Of a DNA stretch of 25,286 nt, positions 1 to 7,982 are shown one piece after another; the first letter of the stretch is position 1, and every line of letters begins with the position of its first letter. Under the pieces are notes generated by a model that made no database searches, was not told where the DNA came from, and saw nothing but the letters and a program-made list of their open reading frames with translations. Location: assembly GCA_018901615.1 (NCBI GenBank), contig JAHIEN010000088.1, positions 1-25,286 of the forward strand, given 5' to 3'. The stretch is from Candidatus Omnitrophota bacterium. GTDB taxonomy: Bacteria; Omnitrophota; Gorgyraeia; Gorgyraeales; Gorgyraeaceae. Made by a program: the position numbers and the translations under genes.

Positions 1-49
1 CAGCGGCCAGTGTAAAAATATATTTTTCACGCTTGGATAGGCGGATCAT
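1..49 (-). CDS. gspM: GspM/PilO-like T2SS inner-membrane protein, N-terminal fragment
   Basis: An ATG at 49-47 overlaps the gspL stop as ATGA. Sixteen codons follow before the window edge: MIRLSKREKYIFTLAA. A short basic stretch with a 'LSKREK' motif leading into a hydrophobic segment is how many GspM proteins begin, and gspM normally follows gspL. GspM is a bitopic inner-membrane protein that pairs with GspL in the T2SS assembly platform. The identification rests on these 16 residues plus gene order; a PilO-type protein is the alternative. The gene continues off the left edge. Confidence 0.6.
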   Translation of the reverse strand, partial: MIRLSKREKYIFTLAA

Positions 50-1194
50 ATCTTTATCATGCCCTGGATATCAAAACCTGTTCTCTCTTCTCCCCTGACG
101 ATGCCCTTTGTGGCCTGCTTGATCTCAACTAAATCAAAATAACCAGTCTCATTTAGCCTTTTAACAAACGCCAGGATGACCGACATCTCCCCGGCTGTCC
201 CTTTAAAATAGAAATTTTCCCCGCCATTATATCCAAAATCAGAAAGAGAAATATCGCGCAGGCCTGTATCATAAGAAACAGCAATGATCCTGGTCAATAT
301 CCCGGTCCTTCTTTGTTCTTCTTCAAAAAAACTCACTCTTCTAAGACAATCCTCAAGTATATTCACATGCGGCTCAACTGCTTCCAGCCTTAAAGACATC
401 ACATCCAGGATCCCCTGTTTTTGATAAATCTTAAAATACGTAAAAATAACTGACAATAGAACAGCGAAGCCAGCCAGAAGATAAGTAAACGCAAGCTCTT
501 TTTTCCGGAGCATCATTGAATTCCTTTCAGCTATCTCAGCAGGCACAAGGTCTATTTGCGCGGGAAGGTCCTCTCTGGACAGGTCTTCTTTTAATTCGTA
601 AAAATTGACAGGTACGGTAAAATTTTTTTCTATGACATGGGTAAGGCCTTCTATATCTATATCGGGCCTACGCACGATTTTAACACCATCAGGGTCTTTG
701 GCGTTTCTATCTTTCTTATAAGCCATGACAGAATAATTCACCTCTTGTGAGAATCTTCCGCTATTTTTAAAACTCCTTGAAAAAACAGGCCTTGTTTTAT
801 CTATAATCATCAGTTCCGAATAGTCTTTACCGATACTAATCACAAGGTCCACGCCTTTTTCATTTATTATCCCTTTTTTACATAACAAAAGGTACAAGAG
901 CTCTGTCTCCAGTCTTATTGACTCTGGCGCAGCGCTATATATCTTGTTTTTCTTTGTCATATCGCTGATCATATCTTTTTTTGCGATGGCAAGCATAATA
1001 GAAGAGAATCCGCTCCTAAAAACTCCAAGATTCCTATAGCTTACAGTAATCTCTTCTCTTAAGAACGGCACCTCTTTTATGGCCTGCAGGGCTGCCATGC
1101 TCTTTATTTCAGCATCATCCATTGAAGGGACGTCTATAAATCTTAAAAAGATTTTATGCCGCGGCGCGATTAAAATATTTTTCCCGCTATCCAA
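46..1194 (-). CDS. gspL: T2SS assembly-platform protein GspL (PilM/PilN-like)
   Basis: 382 residues. The N-terminal ~220 residues resemble the actin-like cytoplasmic domain of GspL/PilM. The stretch IDLVPAEIAERN (about 214-225), reminiscent of PilN starts, leads into one membrane helix at about 235-255 and a periplasmic ferredoxin-like tail. GspL couples the GspE ATPase to the inner-membrane platform. The start is TTG at 1194, chosen because a strong GGAAGGA lies 8 bases upstream (1209-1203) and no ATG is available near the expected N-terminus. It follows the gspK stop by one base and overlaps gspM by 4 bases (ATGA). The sequence is divergent, so the call leans on topology and position. A PilM-PilN fusion of a type IV pilus is the alternative, but the neighbouring gspI/J/K-type genes favour T2SS. 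Confidence 0.75.
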   Translation of the reverse strand: MDSGKNILIAPRHKIFLRFIDVPSMDDAEIKSMAALQAIKEVPFLREEITVSYRNLGVFRSGFSSIMLAIAKKDMISDMTKKNKIYSAAPESIRLETELLYLLLCKKGIINEKGVDLVISIGKDYSELMIIDKTRPVFSRSFKNSGRFSQEVNYSVMAYKKDRNAKDPDGVKIVRRPDIDIEGLTHVIEKNFTVPVNFYELKEDLSREDLPAQIDLVPAEIAERNSMMLRKKELAFTYLLAGFAVLLSVIFTYFKIYQKQGILDVMSLRLEAVEPHVNILEDCLRRVSFFEEEQRRTGILTRIIAVSYDTGLRDISLSDFGYNGGENFYFKGTAGEMSVILAFVKRLNETGYFDLVEIKQATKGIVRGEERTGFDIQGMIKI

Positions 1195-1195
1195 T

Positions 1196-2017
1196 CTAAA
1201 ATTCCTTCCAATTATACGTCTTGCCTGAACGGCTCACTACAGCTTCTATGCTTACGGCCGCGTCATCGTCCTCTGATATCAAGGCCTGGGCCCATATCCT
1301 AAAGACATCTGAACTGACGCTGAACAATCCCGGATCAATACCTTTGATTACTGACATATCGGCTGGCTGCCTGAACACTCCGTCATCTGAAGTGCCCTGT
1401 TTTTCATCAGGCCCTTTTCTGTATTCCAGTATATCCTGAACAACGCTATGATCAATAAGGATCGCTTCCAATACGCGGCTCGCGGCCGTATTGATATTCA
1501 CAACCGCGCTCTCGTCCCTGTAGATAGTGATAAAATTCTCTATATCCGCGTAGATCTGGCGGGTCATTCCTTTTACTAAAAATAATTCCTCTAAAAACTC
1601 AAACCCCTTGTCTCCTTTTTTAGATTTATATCTTATCAGCTCTTCTGCCAGCGACTCTTCAATGCCCAGGGCCACAAGCTGCCTGCCAGTCAAGGATCTA
1701 CTGTTTAGATTGAGTCTGGCGCTTTCATCCGAGGCACCGTAAAATATTTTATCATTTCTTATGGTCAGCGTCTTTGGATCCTTCCTGGATCGATTCCAGT
1801 CTTCATTGAGGCTGTCGTAAGAATTGGCATCCCTTACGATTTCAGCCAGCATCTTTATAATACCCGCCCTTGTCAGATAAGTCGCCTTTATCTTGTCAGT
1901 TTCATGTCTGGCAAGCCTTGTATCGCTGGACGCCTGAAAAGATACAGCCACGCTGAACACGGCCAGCACTATAAGCACCCACAATATAAGCATTAAAACA
2001 CTGCCTTTCTGTCTCAT
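1196..2017 (-). CDS. gspK: T2SS minor pseudopilin GspK
   Basis: 273 residues. It has a very short prepilin leader (MRQKG) followed by a hydrophobic helix (SVLMLILWVLIVLAVFSVAV). The residue at +5 is not Glu, which is typical of GspK, the pseudopilus tip subunit. The large globular part contains helix-hairpin-helix-like segments and the family stretch VNINTAASRVLEAIL, where GspK proteins carry 'NINTA'. With GspI and GspJ it forms the tip complex that primes pseudopilus growth. It overlaps gspJ by 4 bases (ATGA), so translation is probably coupled. A prepilin peptidase is required for maturation and is not in this window. Confidence 0.93.
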   Translation of the reverse strand: MRQKGSVLMLILWVLIVLAVFSVAVSFQASSDTRLARHETDKIKATYLTRAGIIKMLAEIVRDANSYDSLNEDWNRSRKDPKTLTIRNDKIFYGASDESARLNLNSRSLTGRQLVALGIEESLAEELIRYKSKKGDKGFEFLEELFLVKGMTRQIYADIENFITIYRDESAVVNINTAASRVLEAILIDHSVVQDILEYRKGPDEKQGTSDDGVFRQPADMSVIKGIDPGLFSVSSDVFRIWAQALISEDDDAAVSIEAVVSRSGKTYNWKEF

Positions 2018-2598
2018 CTTACACCAAGCTTTCCATGCTGAAGAAATATTACCTTGTTATAAAAATCGTTTTCTATCTCAAGAGAAATCCTGACGCCGGA
2101 AGGCATCTGACCCTGTCCTGTCCCGTCCCAGTAAGGCAGCCATTCATAGCCACTGGCATTACTGTAAGCGTACTCGAATCTTGCTGATTTAAGCGAGCCG
2201 ACCATCGTTCTGACCTTTACCATGTCTGAGCTTTCATACGCGCGTTCAGAAAAATACCTCTCTTCCCTCGCGAGTTCTTTAAGCCCGGGGCCAGAAGGGT
2301 TTTTTATAACATAGCTAACGACATAAAGTTTCTGCTTTTCGCCTTCATTGACGCTTACAGGAAAAGTCACTTTATCTTCTGATCCCTTAAACGGGATCTC
2401 TGAAAAAAAGAACGTATTTTTCATCTCTTTATCTATCTTTAAAAACGCCAGCCTTACGTCCTGCAACGCTCTCTCAGCATGGCTCCTGTGCCATATCTTT
2501 AAACCAATACTAAACACGCCATAGACAGTAAGCATGGCCACCGATAATATGGCAATACCTATCATGAGCTCTATAAAAGTCAATCCTGTCCGTCTCAT
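2014..2598 (-). CDS. gspJ: T2SS minor pseudopilin GspJ
   Basis: 194 residues. The class III prepilin signal is MRRTG/LTFIELMIGIAIL: cleavage after Gly5, with Glu at +5 of the mature chain and a 20-residue hydrophobic helix. The +1 residue is Leu rather than the usual Phe or Met. Length and the C-terminal beta-rich region (with WLPYWDGTGQG and PSGVRISLEIE) match GspJ, which sits in the I-J-K tip complex. The ATG at 2598 overlaps the preceding pseudopilin's stop and the gene's own stop overlaps gspK's start, so the three minor pseudopilins are coupled, as in known gsp operons. Confidence 0.9.
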   Translation of the reverse strand: MRRTGLTFIELMIGIAILSVAMLTVYGVFSIGLKIWHRSHAERALQDVRLAFLKIDKEMKNTFFFSEIPFKGSEDKVTFPVSVNEGEKQKLYVVSYVIKNPSGPGLKELAREERYFSERAYESSDMVKVRTMVGSLKSARFEYAYSNASGYEWLPYWDGTGQGQMPSGVRISLEIENDFYNKVIFLQHGKLGVR

Positions 2599-2969
2599 AT
2601 GAAATACGTGACTGCTGTCAGCTCGATCCTGGACTTTTCCTGATTTGAAAAAATATTGAACGCAGCCTCATCCATAGAATATTCTTCTATCCTTTTTATA
2701 TCCACGCTCCAGGTAAATACAGCACCATGGATCCGCGCCACGCCTTCTTCAACGCCCTCTTCTCTATCTGTATTGTAAACCTTATAAATATTTTCTTCAA
2801 GCATAAGTCCCGCGCCGAATAAATCCTTTGATATCTTTATCGCAACCGCGGCCCTTGCAAGAGAATCCATTGCAAACAAGAGTCCTATAGAAAGCACGCT
2901 TATCCCGACCATCAGCTCCATAAGCAGAAAACCTTTATTTTGTCTCTTCCCAGTTAGCGATGTCATCAT
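2595..2969 (-). CDS. gspI: T2SS minor pseudopilin, GspI-like
   Basis: 124 residues, the usual GspI size. The leader MMTSLTGKRQNKG precedes FLLMELMVGISVLSIGLL, with Glu at +5. Order G-I-J-K and size make GspI most likely; GspH or a generic type IV pilin-like protein is possible. The start (ATG at 2969, or the next ATG at 2966) lies 35 bases inside the end of gspG. No in-frame start exists between these codons and the prepilin cleavage site, so the long overlap is real. No separate gspH is present between gspG and this gene. Confidence 0.8.
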   Translation of the reverse strand: MMTSLTGKRQNKGFLLMELMVGISVLSIGLLFAMDSLARAAVAIKISKDLFGAGLMLEENIYKVYNTDREEGVEEGVARIHGAVFTWSVDIKRIEEYSMDEAAFNIFSNQEKSRIELTAVTYFI

Positions 2970-3345
2970 TGCCCCCTTCCGCGGCGTCAGGACCGTAAGA
3001 ATAAAGATCGTAGTCAGTATTATGGCTGCCAGGAGAGTTATAGCTGTAGGGATTCCCCCACGGATCCACTGGTCTTCTTTTAAGGTATGGGCCTTTCCAA
3101 CTCGCTATAGCGCCTGGCTTGGCCCTCAATGCCTCAAGGCCCTCCTCAGTGGTCGGATACCTGCCATTGTCAAGTTCATACAGATCCAGCGCAACTGAAA
3201 TATTCGCGTTCACGTCCGCTCTTGCCGCGGATATCCTGGCCTCCTCAGACCGGCCCACCAGTCTCGGCGCCACCATCGACACCAGGACGCCTATTATAAT
3301 CACGACAAGCATCAGTTCGATAAGCGTAAACCCTTTTTTATTCAT
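2935..3345 (-). CDS. gspG: T2SS major pseudopilin GspG
   Basis: 136 residues, the standard GspG length. The leader MNKKG is followed by FTLIELMLVVIIIGVL (Glu at +5). Then come the family landmarks: YELDNGRYPTTEEGLEAL, a WKGPYLKR segment, DPWGNPY, and a C-terminal Ca-binding loop region (DLYSYGPDAAEGGNDDIANWE). GspG polymerises into the pseudopilus that pushes substrates through the outer-membrane secretin. The ATG has an AAGGGGA Shine-Dalgarno just upstream. A 63-base gap holding a GC-rich hairpin (3361-3382) separates it from gspF, the only real gap inside this operon and positioned before its most highly needed product. Confidence 0.97.
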   Translation of the reverse strand: MNKKGFTLIELMLVVIIIGVLVSMVAPRLVGRSEEARISAARADVNANISVALDLYELDNGRYPTTEEGLEALRAKPGAIASWKGPYLKRRPVDPWGNPYSYNSPGSHNTDYDLYSYGPDAAEGGNDDIANWEETK

Positions 3346-3360
3346 ATAAATCCCCTTTCC

Positions 3361-3382
3361 TGGGCGGGCTAAGCCTTGCCCA
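3361..3382 (-). promoter_or_regulatory. Hairpin in the gspF-gspG gap
   Basis: Arms TGGGC and GCCCA enclose an inner GGC/GCC pair around a 3-base loop. In the transcript the structure lies about 15 bases before the gspG ATG and is followed by the purine-rich Shine-Dalgarno, not a U-run. It is therefore not a terminator. A role in mRNA processing or 5'-end protection of the gspG message is inference. Confidence 0.4.
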
Positions 3383-3408
3383 AATTCAGTACCTACAAAA
3401 GTGGCAGG

Positions 3409-4599
3409 TCAGTGAGCTGATATTGATATTTCAAACACAGGCAAGAGCATTGAGATCACAACAAAACCCACCAAAATTCCTATGACCAGAATCATAGCCG
3501 GTTCCAATAACGACGCAAACCTTTTGATTGCCTTGTCATTTTCAGATTCATAACCCTGCGCCACCTTTAAAAGAGCTCTATCGAGAAAACCTCCTTCTTC
3601 GCCTGTCGCTGTCATAGTCACTATGTAATTCGTACAATACTTGCTTTTCCTCAGGGCCGCTGAAAGAGACAGGCCTGAGGCGACATCATTATAGGCGCTG
3701 CTAATATCTATTTTTATAACCTCATTGGATATTGTGTCAGAGGCAATCCTCAGCGAACAAAGCATTGGCACCCCATTTTTTAATAGCACGGACAGGGTCC
3801 TGGAAAATCTTTCTAACTCAATGTCTCTTAAAAAGCAACCAATAACAGGTATCTTAAGCCTTAATCTGTCTATGGCGCTTCTTGTAATATTTGTTTTTTC
3901 TCTTCTTTTCAATAAAAATAACGACCCGGCAATAAAGACGCCTGATAAACCCCACCAGTCCCTTACAAAACTGCTGAGGCCTATTAAAATTCGAGTCGAA
4001 AGAGGCAGCGTCTGACCCATCTCGATAAACATGTCCGCTAATCTAGGGATAACAAAAATCATGAGTATGAATATGGTGGCGATTCCAATGCCTGCCACAA
4101 ACGCAGGATAGAGCATGGCGTTTATAATCCGCAACTTGATGTCTTCCTGTTTTTCCAATAGATCAGAGATATTTGAGAGCGTATCGTCGAGTATTCCTCC
4201 TGCCTCGCCGGATCTGACGAGATTGACGTACAGGTCTGAAAAAATATCAGGGCGGGACCTAAGTGATTCTGAAAAGGTCTTTCCTTTTTTTATGTTGTTC
4301 CTTATTGTTCTTACGACGGGCTTGAGCGTCCGGGCCTGGTCTTCGATTATAAGCAGACTGTCAAAAAGCGTCAATCCTGAACTCAAAAGATCTGAAAGCT
4401 GGCGCGTGAAACCCGCGATAACCCCGCGGCCCACCCTCCTGGAAATCGACACGGCGTCTATATCCTCTTCTTTGATCCATACAGGATAATAGCCGGAAGA
4501 TATTATTTTATTTACGGCTGAACGTTCTGACTCAGCCTCTACGCTACCCTCTAATTCTTCACTTGGACTTTTTTTAGCCTTAAATACGAAGGAGCTCAT
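3409..4599 (-). CDS. gspF: T2SS inner-membrane platform protein GspF
   Basis: 396 residues, typical of GspF/PilC. It has two repeated T2SSF domains. The first (~65-190) contains FTRQLSDLLSSGLTLFDSL and LVRSGEAGGILDDTL. The second (~265-390) repeats this as FSRTLSVLLKNGVPMLCSL and MTATGEEGGFLDRAL. Three membrane helices appear at about 165-188, 215-232 and 367-388. GspF is the polytopic core of the assembly platform driven by GspE. Its ATG abuts the gspE stop (TAAATG), so the two are co-translated. Confidence 0.97.
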   Translation of the reverse strand: MSSFVFKAKKSPSEELEGSVEAESERSAVNKIISSGYYPVWIKEEDIDAVSISRRVGRGVIAGFTRQLSDLLSSGLTLFDSLLIIEDQARTLKPVVRTIRNNIKKGKTFSESLRSRPDIFSDLYVNLVRSGEAGGILDDTLSNISDLLEKQEDIKLRIINAMLYPAFVAGIGIATIFILMIFVIPRLADMFIEMGQTLPLSTRILIGLSSFVRDWWGLSGVFIAGSLFLLKRREKTNITRSAIDRLRLKIPVIGCFLRDIELERFSRTLSVLLKNGVPMLCSLRIASDTISNEVIKIDISSAYNDVASGLSLSAALRKSKYCTNYIVTMTATGEEGGFLDRALLKVAQGYESENDKAIKRFASLLEPAMILVIGILVGFVVISMLLPVFEISISAH

Positions 4600-6291
4600 T
4601 TAAAATCTATCTTCCTTAGTGACCCTGATTATCTCGCTTATAGTAGTCAACCCCTTTTTTGTTTTCTCCCACCCATCCATGCGCAATGTGCGCATGCCAG
4701 AGGCAAGGGCGTTCTTTTTTATCCGGTCACTGGAGGCCTTGGAAATAATCAATTCTCTGATAGCCTCGTTCATTGGTAAAAATTCGTATATGCCTGTCCG
4801 GCCTCTGTATCCGCTGAACTTGCAGTATTCACAGCCCTGACCCTCATAAACAATAACGTCTCCGGCAGCGTCTTTGACCCCGAACTCTTTCAGTATATCT
4901 CTGTCCACCTTTTTACTAATCCTGCAGTTAGGGCATATAAGCCGCACAAGGCGCTGGGCTATAAAACATTCGACAGAACTGGAAACAAGATAAGGCTCTA
5001 CGCCCATGTCTAGCAAGCGCGCAATCCCGCCGGAGGCGTCATTGGTGTGCAGGGTACTGAACACAAGGTGGCCCGTGAGAGCGATCCTTATAGTGGTCTC
5101 CGCTGTCTCAAAGTCCCTTGCCTCCCCTACCATCATAATATCAGGGTCGTGGCGAAGCATAGACCTCAGTCCGGCGGCAAAGGTCAATCCTATCTGCGGA
5201 TTTATCTGGATCTGTGTAATGCCTTTTAACTGATATTCCACCGGGTCCTCAATGGTAATGATCTTCCTGTCGCTTTTATTTATCTTTGAGAGGCACGAAT
5301 AGAGCGTAGTGGTCTTTCCGCTCCCTGTCGGGCCTGTTACAAAAATTATGCCGTGAGGTTTCTGTATAAGATATTCTATTATCTTTAAGTCTTCAGGCAA
5401 AAATCCTAGATCCCGCAGGCTATAGAGCATGTCAGCGCTAAGGAGTCTTATATCAATGCTTTCACCAAACTGCGTCGGCAAAATAGATATCCTCAGATCC
5501 AGCTCCTGGCCTGTCATCCTGATCTTGATCCTGCCGTCCTGCGGCAGACGCCTCTCAGCTATATCAAGGTTTGCCATTATCTTTATCCTTGAAACTATGG
5601 CGGATTGAAAATATTTTATATTCTTAGGTATGGGCATATCGAAAAGCACGCCATCCACCCTGTATCTGACCTTAAGCTCATCTTCATAAGGCTCTATGTG
5701 GATATCCGTGGCTCTGTCTTTGACTGCCTGGGCAAGGATCTGGTTTACAAATCTTATTATAGACGCGTCCTCTGTTATGCTCTCTATATCCTGCGACTTC
5801 GCCCGTAACAATAAATCCTCATCAGGGCCGCCTGCCTCTTCCATGGTATCAGCCCCTATTCCATAGTGCCTCCTGATTGATTCAAATATATCAGATTCTT
5901 TCGCAAGCACACTATCCACTTCGCAGCCTAAAATAATTCTTAAGTCATCCAGCGCTTTTATGTCCAGAGGATCCGTAACAGCCGCGACCAAAGTATTCTC
6001 TTTAAATCTAATCGGTATGAGTTTGTAATGGCAGGCTATCCTGGCAGAAACTTTTTCCAGCAGACTGGCGTCGATATCTACATGTTTTATTTTTACATAC
6101 GGGATGCTAAGCTGTTCTGAAATAGTAAGGCATAATTCTTCTTCATCGAGGAATCCGAGCCTGATCAAGGCGCGGCCAAGGAGCTCCCCTGTCTTTACAT
6201 GTTCCGCCAGGGCAATATCCAGTTCGCTGTCAGATATCAGGCCTTTTTTCAGTAACCTCTCGCCTAATGGAGCCGGCATTTTAATAGGCAT
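4600..6291 (-). CDS. gspE: T2SS assembly ATPase GspE
   Basis: Hexameric secretion ATPase that powers pseudopilus assembly. Numbered from the ATG at 6291, an MshEN-type N-terminal domain (LGERLLKKGLI, then LGRALIRLGFL) is followed by the Walker A motif GPTGSGKTTT near 320-328, an Asp box, Walker B DPDIMMVGE near 382-390, and the His box STLHTND. A C-terminal zinc site has C453, C456, C487 and C490, usual for GspE. The start is uncertain: a TTG at 6315 with a tight GAGG, this ATG, and another ATG at 6279 are all in frame. I chose 6291 because the conserved LGE motif normally begins 4-10 residues in and a TATAAT sequence sits where the TTG leader would be. It heads the T2SS gene run, 72-96 bases after fabF. 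Confidence 0.96.
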   Translation of the reverse strand: MPIKMPAPLGERLLKKGLISDSELDIALAEHVKTGELLGRALIRLGFLDEEELCLTISEQLSIPYVKIKHVDIDASLLEKVSARIACHYKLIPIRFKENTLVAAVTDPLDIKALDDLRIILGCEVDSVLAKESDIFESIRRHYGIGADTMEEAGGPDEDLLLRAKSQDIESITEDASIIRFVNQILAQAVKDRATDIHIEPYEDELKVRYRVDGVLFDMPIPKNIKYFQSAIVSRIKIMANLDIAERRLPQDGRIKIRMTGQELDLRISILPTQFGESIDIRLLSADMLYSLRDLGFLPEDLKIIEYLIQKPHGIIFVTGPTGSGKTTTLYSCLSKINKSDRKIITIEDPVEYQLKGITQIQINPQIGLTFAAGLRSMLRHDPDIMMVGEARDFETAETTIRIALTGHLVFSTLHTNDASGGIARLLDMGVEPYLVSSSVECFIAQRLVRLICPNCRISKKVDRDILKEFGVKDAAGDVIVYEGQGCEYCKFSGYRGRTGIYEFLPMNEAIRELIISKASSDRIKKNALASGMRTLRMDGWEKTKKGLTTISEIIRVTKEDRF

Positions 6292-6303
6292 GGCTATACA
6301 AGA

Positions 6304-6330
6304 ATTATAGACCAATACGCCTCAAAACAA
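6304..6330 (-). promoter_or_regulatory. Possible promoter for the gsp operon
   Basis: On the minus strand a perfect TATAAT lies at 6309-6304. Weak -35 candidates are TTTTGT (17-base spacer) and TTGTTT (15-base spacer). The implied start of transcription is near 6297, giving a very short leader before the ATG at 6291. The gap after fabF shows no terminator hairpin, so read-through from the fab genes is also possible. Confidence 0.3.
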
Positions 6331-6387
6331 AATAGCCTGACAATCATATTATCTTGCCTATTTTTCAGTCAGAGGGCAGCTAGGGGG

Positions 6388-7623
6388 TTATATTTTCTTC
6401 AGGCAGATGGTGGCGTTGTGTCCGCCAAAACCTAGTGAATTGGAAAGCGCCACATTGATCTTTGCCTGCCTGGCTTTGTTGGGCACATAATCAAGGTCAC
6501 ATTCAGGGTCCGGGGTCTCGTAATTCATTGTTGGTGGGATAATACTATTTTCCATAGCAAGGCAGCATGCCACGAACTCGACTCCGCCGGCAGCCCCGAG
6601 CATATGGCCTGTCACTGACTTGGTGGAAGAAACAGCTATTTTTCTGGCATATTCGCCAAAGACCTTTTTTATCGCCAATGTTTCAGTCTTATCGTTGAGC
6701 TGCGTGGATGTGCCATGGGCATTTATATAAGTAACATCTCCGGGTTTCATGTTTCCATGCTTTAGGGCATTAGCCATACACCTTGCGGCGCCTTCGCCTG
6801 AGGGGTCAGGCGCTGTCATGTGGTATCCATCGCCTGTCATTCCATAACCCGAAACTTCGCCATAGATCCTGGCATTTCTTTTCTTTGCGCGTTCGAGTTC
6901 TTCCAGTATCACTATACCAGCGCCTTCTGCCATGACAAAACCGTCCCTATTCTTATCAAAAGGCCTTGAGGCTTTTTCCGGTTCATTGTTCCGAGTGGAC
7001 AATGCCTTAAGCGCGCAGAACCCGCCTACGCCTAATGCCGTAATACAGCTCTCTGTCCCTCCTGCTATCATAATATCCGCGTCGCCATGTTGTATTAACC
7101 TGAAGGCCTCGCCTATCGCATGCGTACCAGACGCGCAGGCTGTAGTAGTGCAGGAATTAGGGCCCTTAACCTTGAACATTATAGAAATATGCCCTGCCGC
7201 CATATTTACTATAAGCATGGGGATTAGAAAAGGTGACATCCTGGAAGGACCTTTTTCCAGTATAACCTTATACTGCTCTTCTATAATCCTTAGACTGCCT
7301 ATGCCTGAACCGACCAATACGCCAATATTAAAAGGGTCTTCTTTTGATATATCCAGGCCTGAATCGTCTATGGCCTCTTTAGCAGCTGTCACTGCGAACC
7401 GCACAAACTTCTCCATGTGTCGCAGCTCTTTTTTAGGGATACACGGGTGGGGCGTAAAATTTTTTACCTCTCCGGCAATGCGGGAATCATAGTCCTTGCA
7501 GTCAAAGCTGGTCAAGGGCCCAATACCACTCTTACCTGACGAAATACCAGCCCAGAATTCTTCTTTATTATTGCCAACCGGGGAGATTACGCCGATACCT
7601 GTTACAACAACCCTTTTTTTCAT
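6388..7623 (-). CDS. fabF: Beta-ketoacyl-ACP synthase II (FabF)
   Basis: 411 residues, the usual FabF length. It condenses malonyl-ACP with a growing acyl-ACP in the cytosolic type II fatty acid synthase. The thiolase fold has the active-site Cys at 163 (TTACASGTHAIGEA), His303 (NAHGTST), Lys335 and His340 (SSTKSVTGHMLGAAGG), matching the Cys-His-His set of KAS II at the same positions as in E. coli FabF. It begins VVVTGIGVISPVG and ends NSLGFGGHNAT, both family hallmarks. It lies downstream of acpP across a terminator-like hairpin, so it is probably expressed at a fraction of the acpP level. It is the last gene of the fatty-acid block. Confidence 0.98.
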   Translation of the reverse strand: MKKRVVVTGIGVISPVGNNKEEFWAGISSGKSGIGPLTSFDCKDYDSRIAGEVKNFTPHPCIPKKELRHMEKFVRFAVTAAKEAIDDSGLDISKEDPFNIGVLVGSGIGSLRIIEEQYKVILEKGPSRMSPFLIPMLIVNMAAGHISIMFKVKGPNSCTTTACASGTHAIGEAFRLIQHGDADIMIAGGTESCITALGVGGFCALKALSTRNNEPEKASRPFDKNRDGFVMAEGAGIVILEELERAKKRNARIYGEVSGYGMTGDGYHMTAPDPSGEGAARCMANALKHGNMKPGDVTYINAHGTSTQLNDKTETLAIKKVFGEYARKIAVSSTKSVTGHMLGAAGGVEFVACCLAMENSIIPPTMNYETPDPECDLDYVPNKARQAKINVALSNSLGFGGHNATICLKKI

Positions 7624-7636
7624 TTAACCCGCCTTT

Positions 7637-7687
7637 AAAAAAAAGGGTTAGAAGAGAATTAAAATCAAAGATTTACTCCCCTAACCC
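7637..7687 (-). terminator. Intrinsic (partial) terminator between acpP and fabF
   Basis: Read on the minus strand, 7687-7676 (GGGTTAGGGGAG) pairs with 7656-7645 (CTCTTCTAACCC): 12 consecutive pairs, two of them G-U. A further inner AAATC/GATTT helix (7674-7670 with 7666-7662) lies within. The stem is followed immediately by eight U residues (7644-7637). It starts 31 bases after the acpP stop and ends 13 bases before the fabF ATG. Because fabF has no other evident promoter, it likely acts as a leaky terminator that boosts acpP relative to fabF. Confidence 0.75.
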
Positions 7688-7718
7688 CATATATTAGAAC
7701 TCTATCAAAGGCATGACC

Positions 7719-7961
7719 TTATTGCTTGTTGCCGCCTTTTTCTTCTATATATTTAATCGCGTCGCCTACAGTGGTAATCTTTTCGGCATCTTCATCCGGG
7801 ATCTCTACCCCGAATTCCTCTTCGAGCGCCATAACAAGCTCTACTGTATCAAGAGAATCCGCGCCAAGGTCATCTATAAAAGAGGCCTCTGGTGTTACCT
7901 CTTCCGGCTTTACACCAAGCTGTTCTGCTATGATTGATTTTACTTTTTCGATAACTGCCAT
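7719..7961 (-). CDS. acpP: Acyl carrier protein
   Basis: 80 residues, highly acidic. The 4'-phosphopantetheine attachment site is Ser36 in the DSLD motif (FIDDLGADSLDTVELVMALEEEFG). The protein carries acyl chains between the Fab enzymes encoded on both sides and to PlsX. The start has the strongest ribosome-binding site of the region, AAGGAGGG (7976-7969) seven bases before the ATG, fitting the very high ACP abundance in cells. It lies 21 bases after fabG and is followed by a terminator-like hairpin. Confidence 0.99.
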   Translation of the reverse strand: MAVIEKVKSIIAEQLGVKPEEVTPEASFIDDLGADSLDTVELVMALEEEFGVEIPDEDAEKITTVGDAIKYIEEKGGNKQ

Positions 7962-7982
7962 TTGCTGTCCCTCCTTGTTATA

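Noticed and set aside
3361..3382. Terminator between gspF and gspG
   Set aside because: No U-run follows the stem in the transcript; the next bases are the gspG Shine-Dalgarno.
6932..7492. 186-codon plus-strand open frame opposite fabF
   Set aside because: Antisense shadow of fabF; composition is Ser/Pro/Ile-rich with no domain and no ribosome-binding context.
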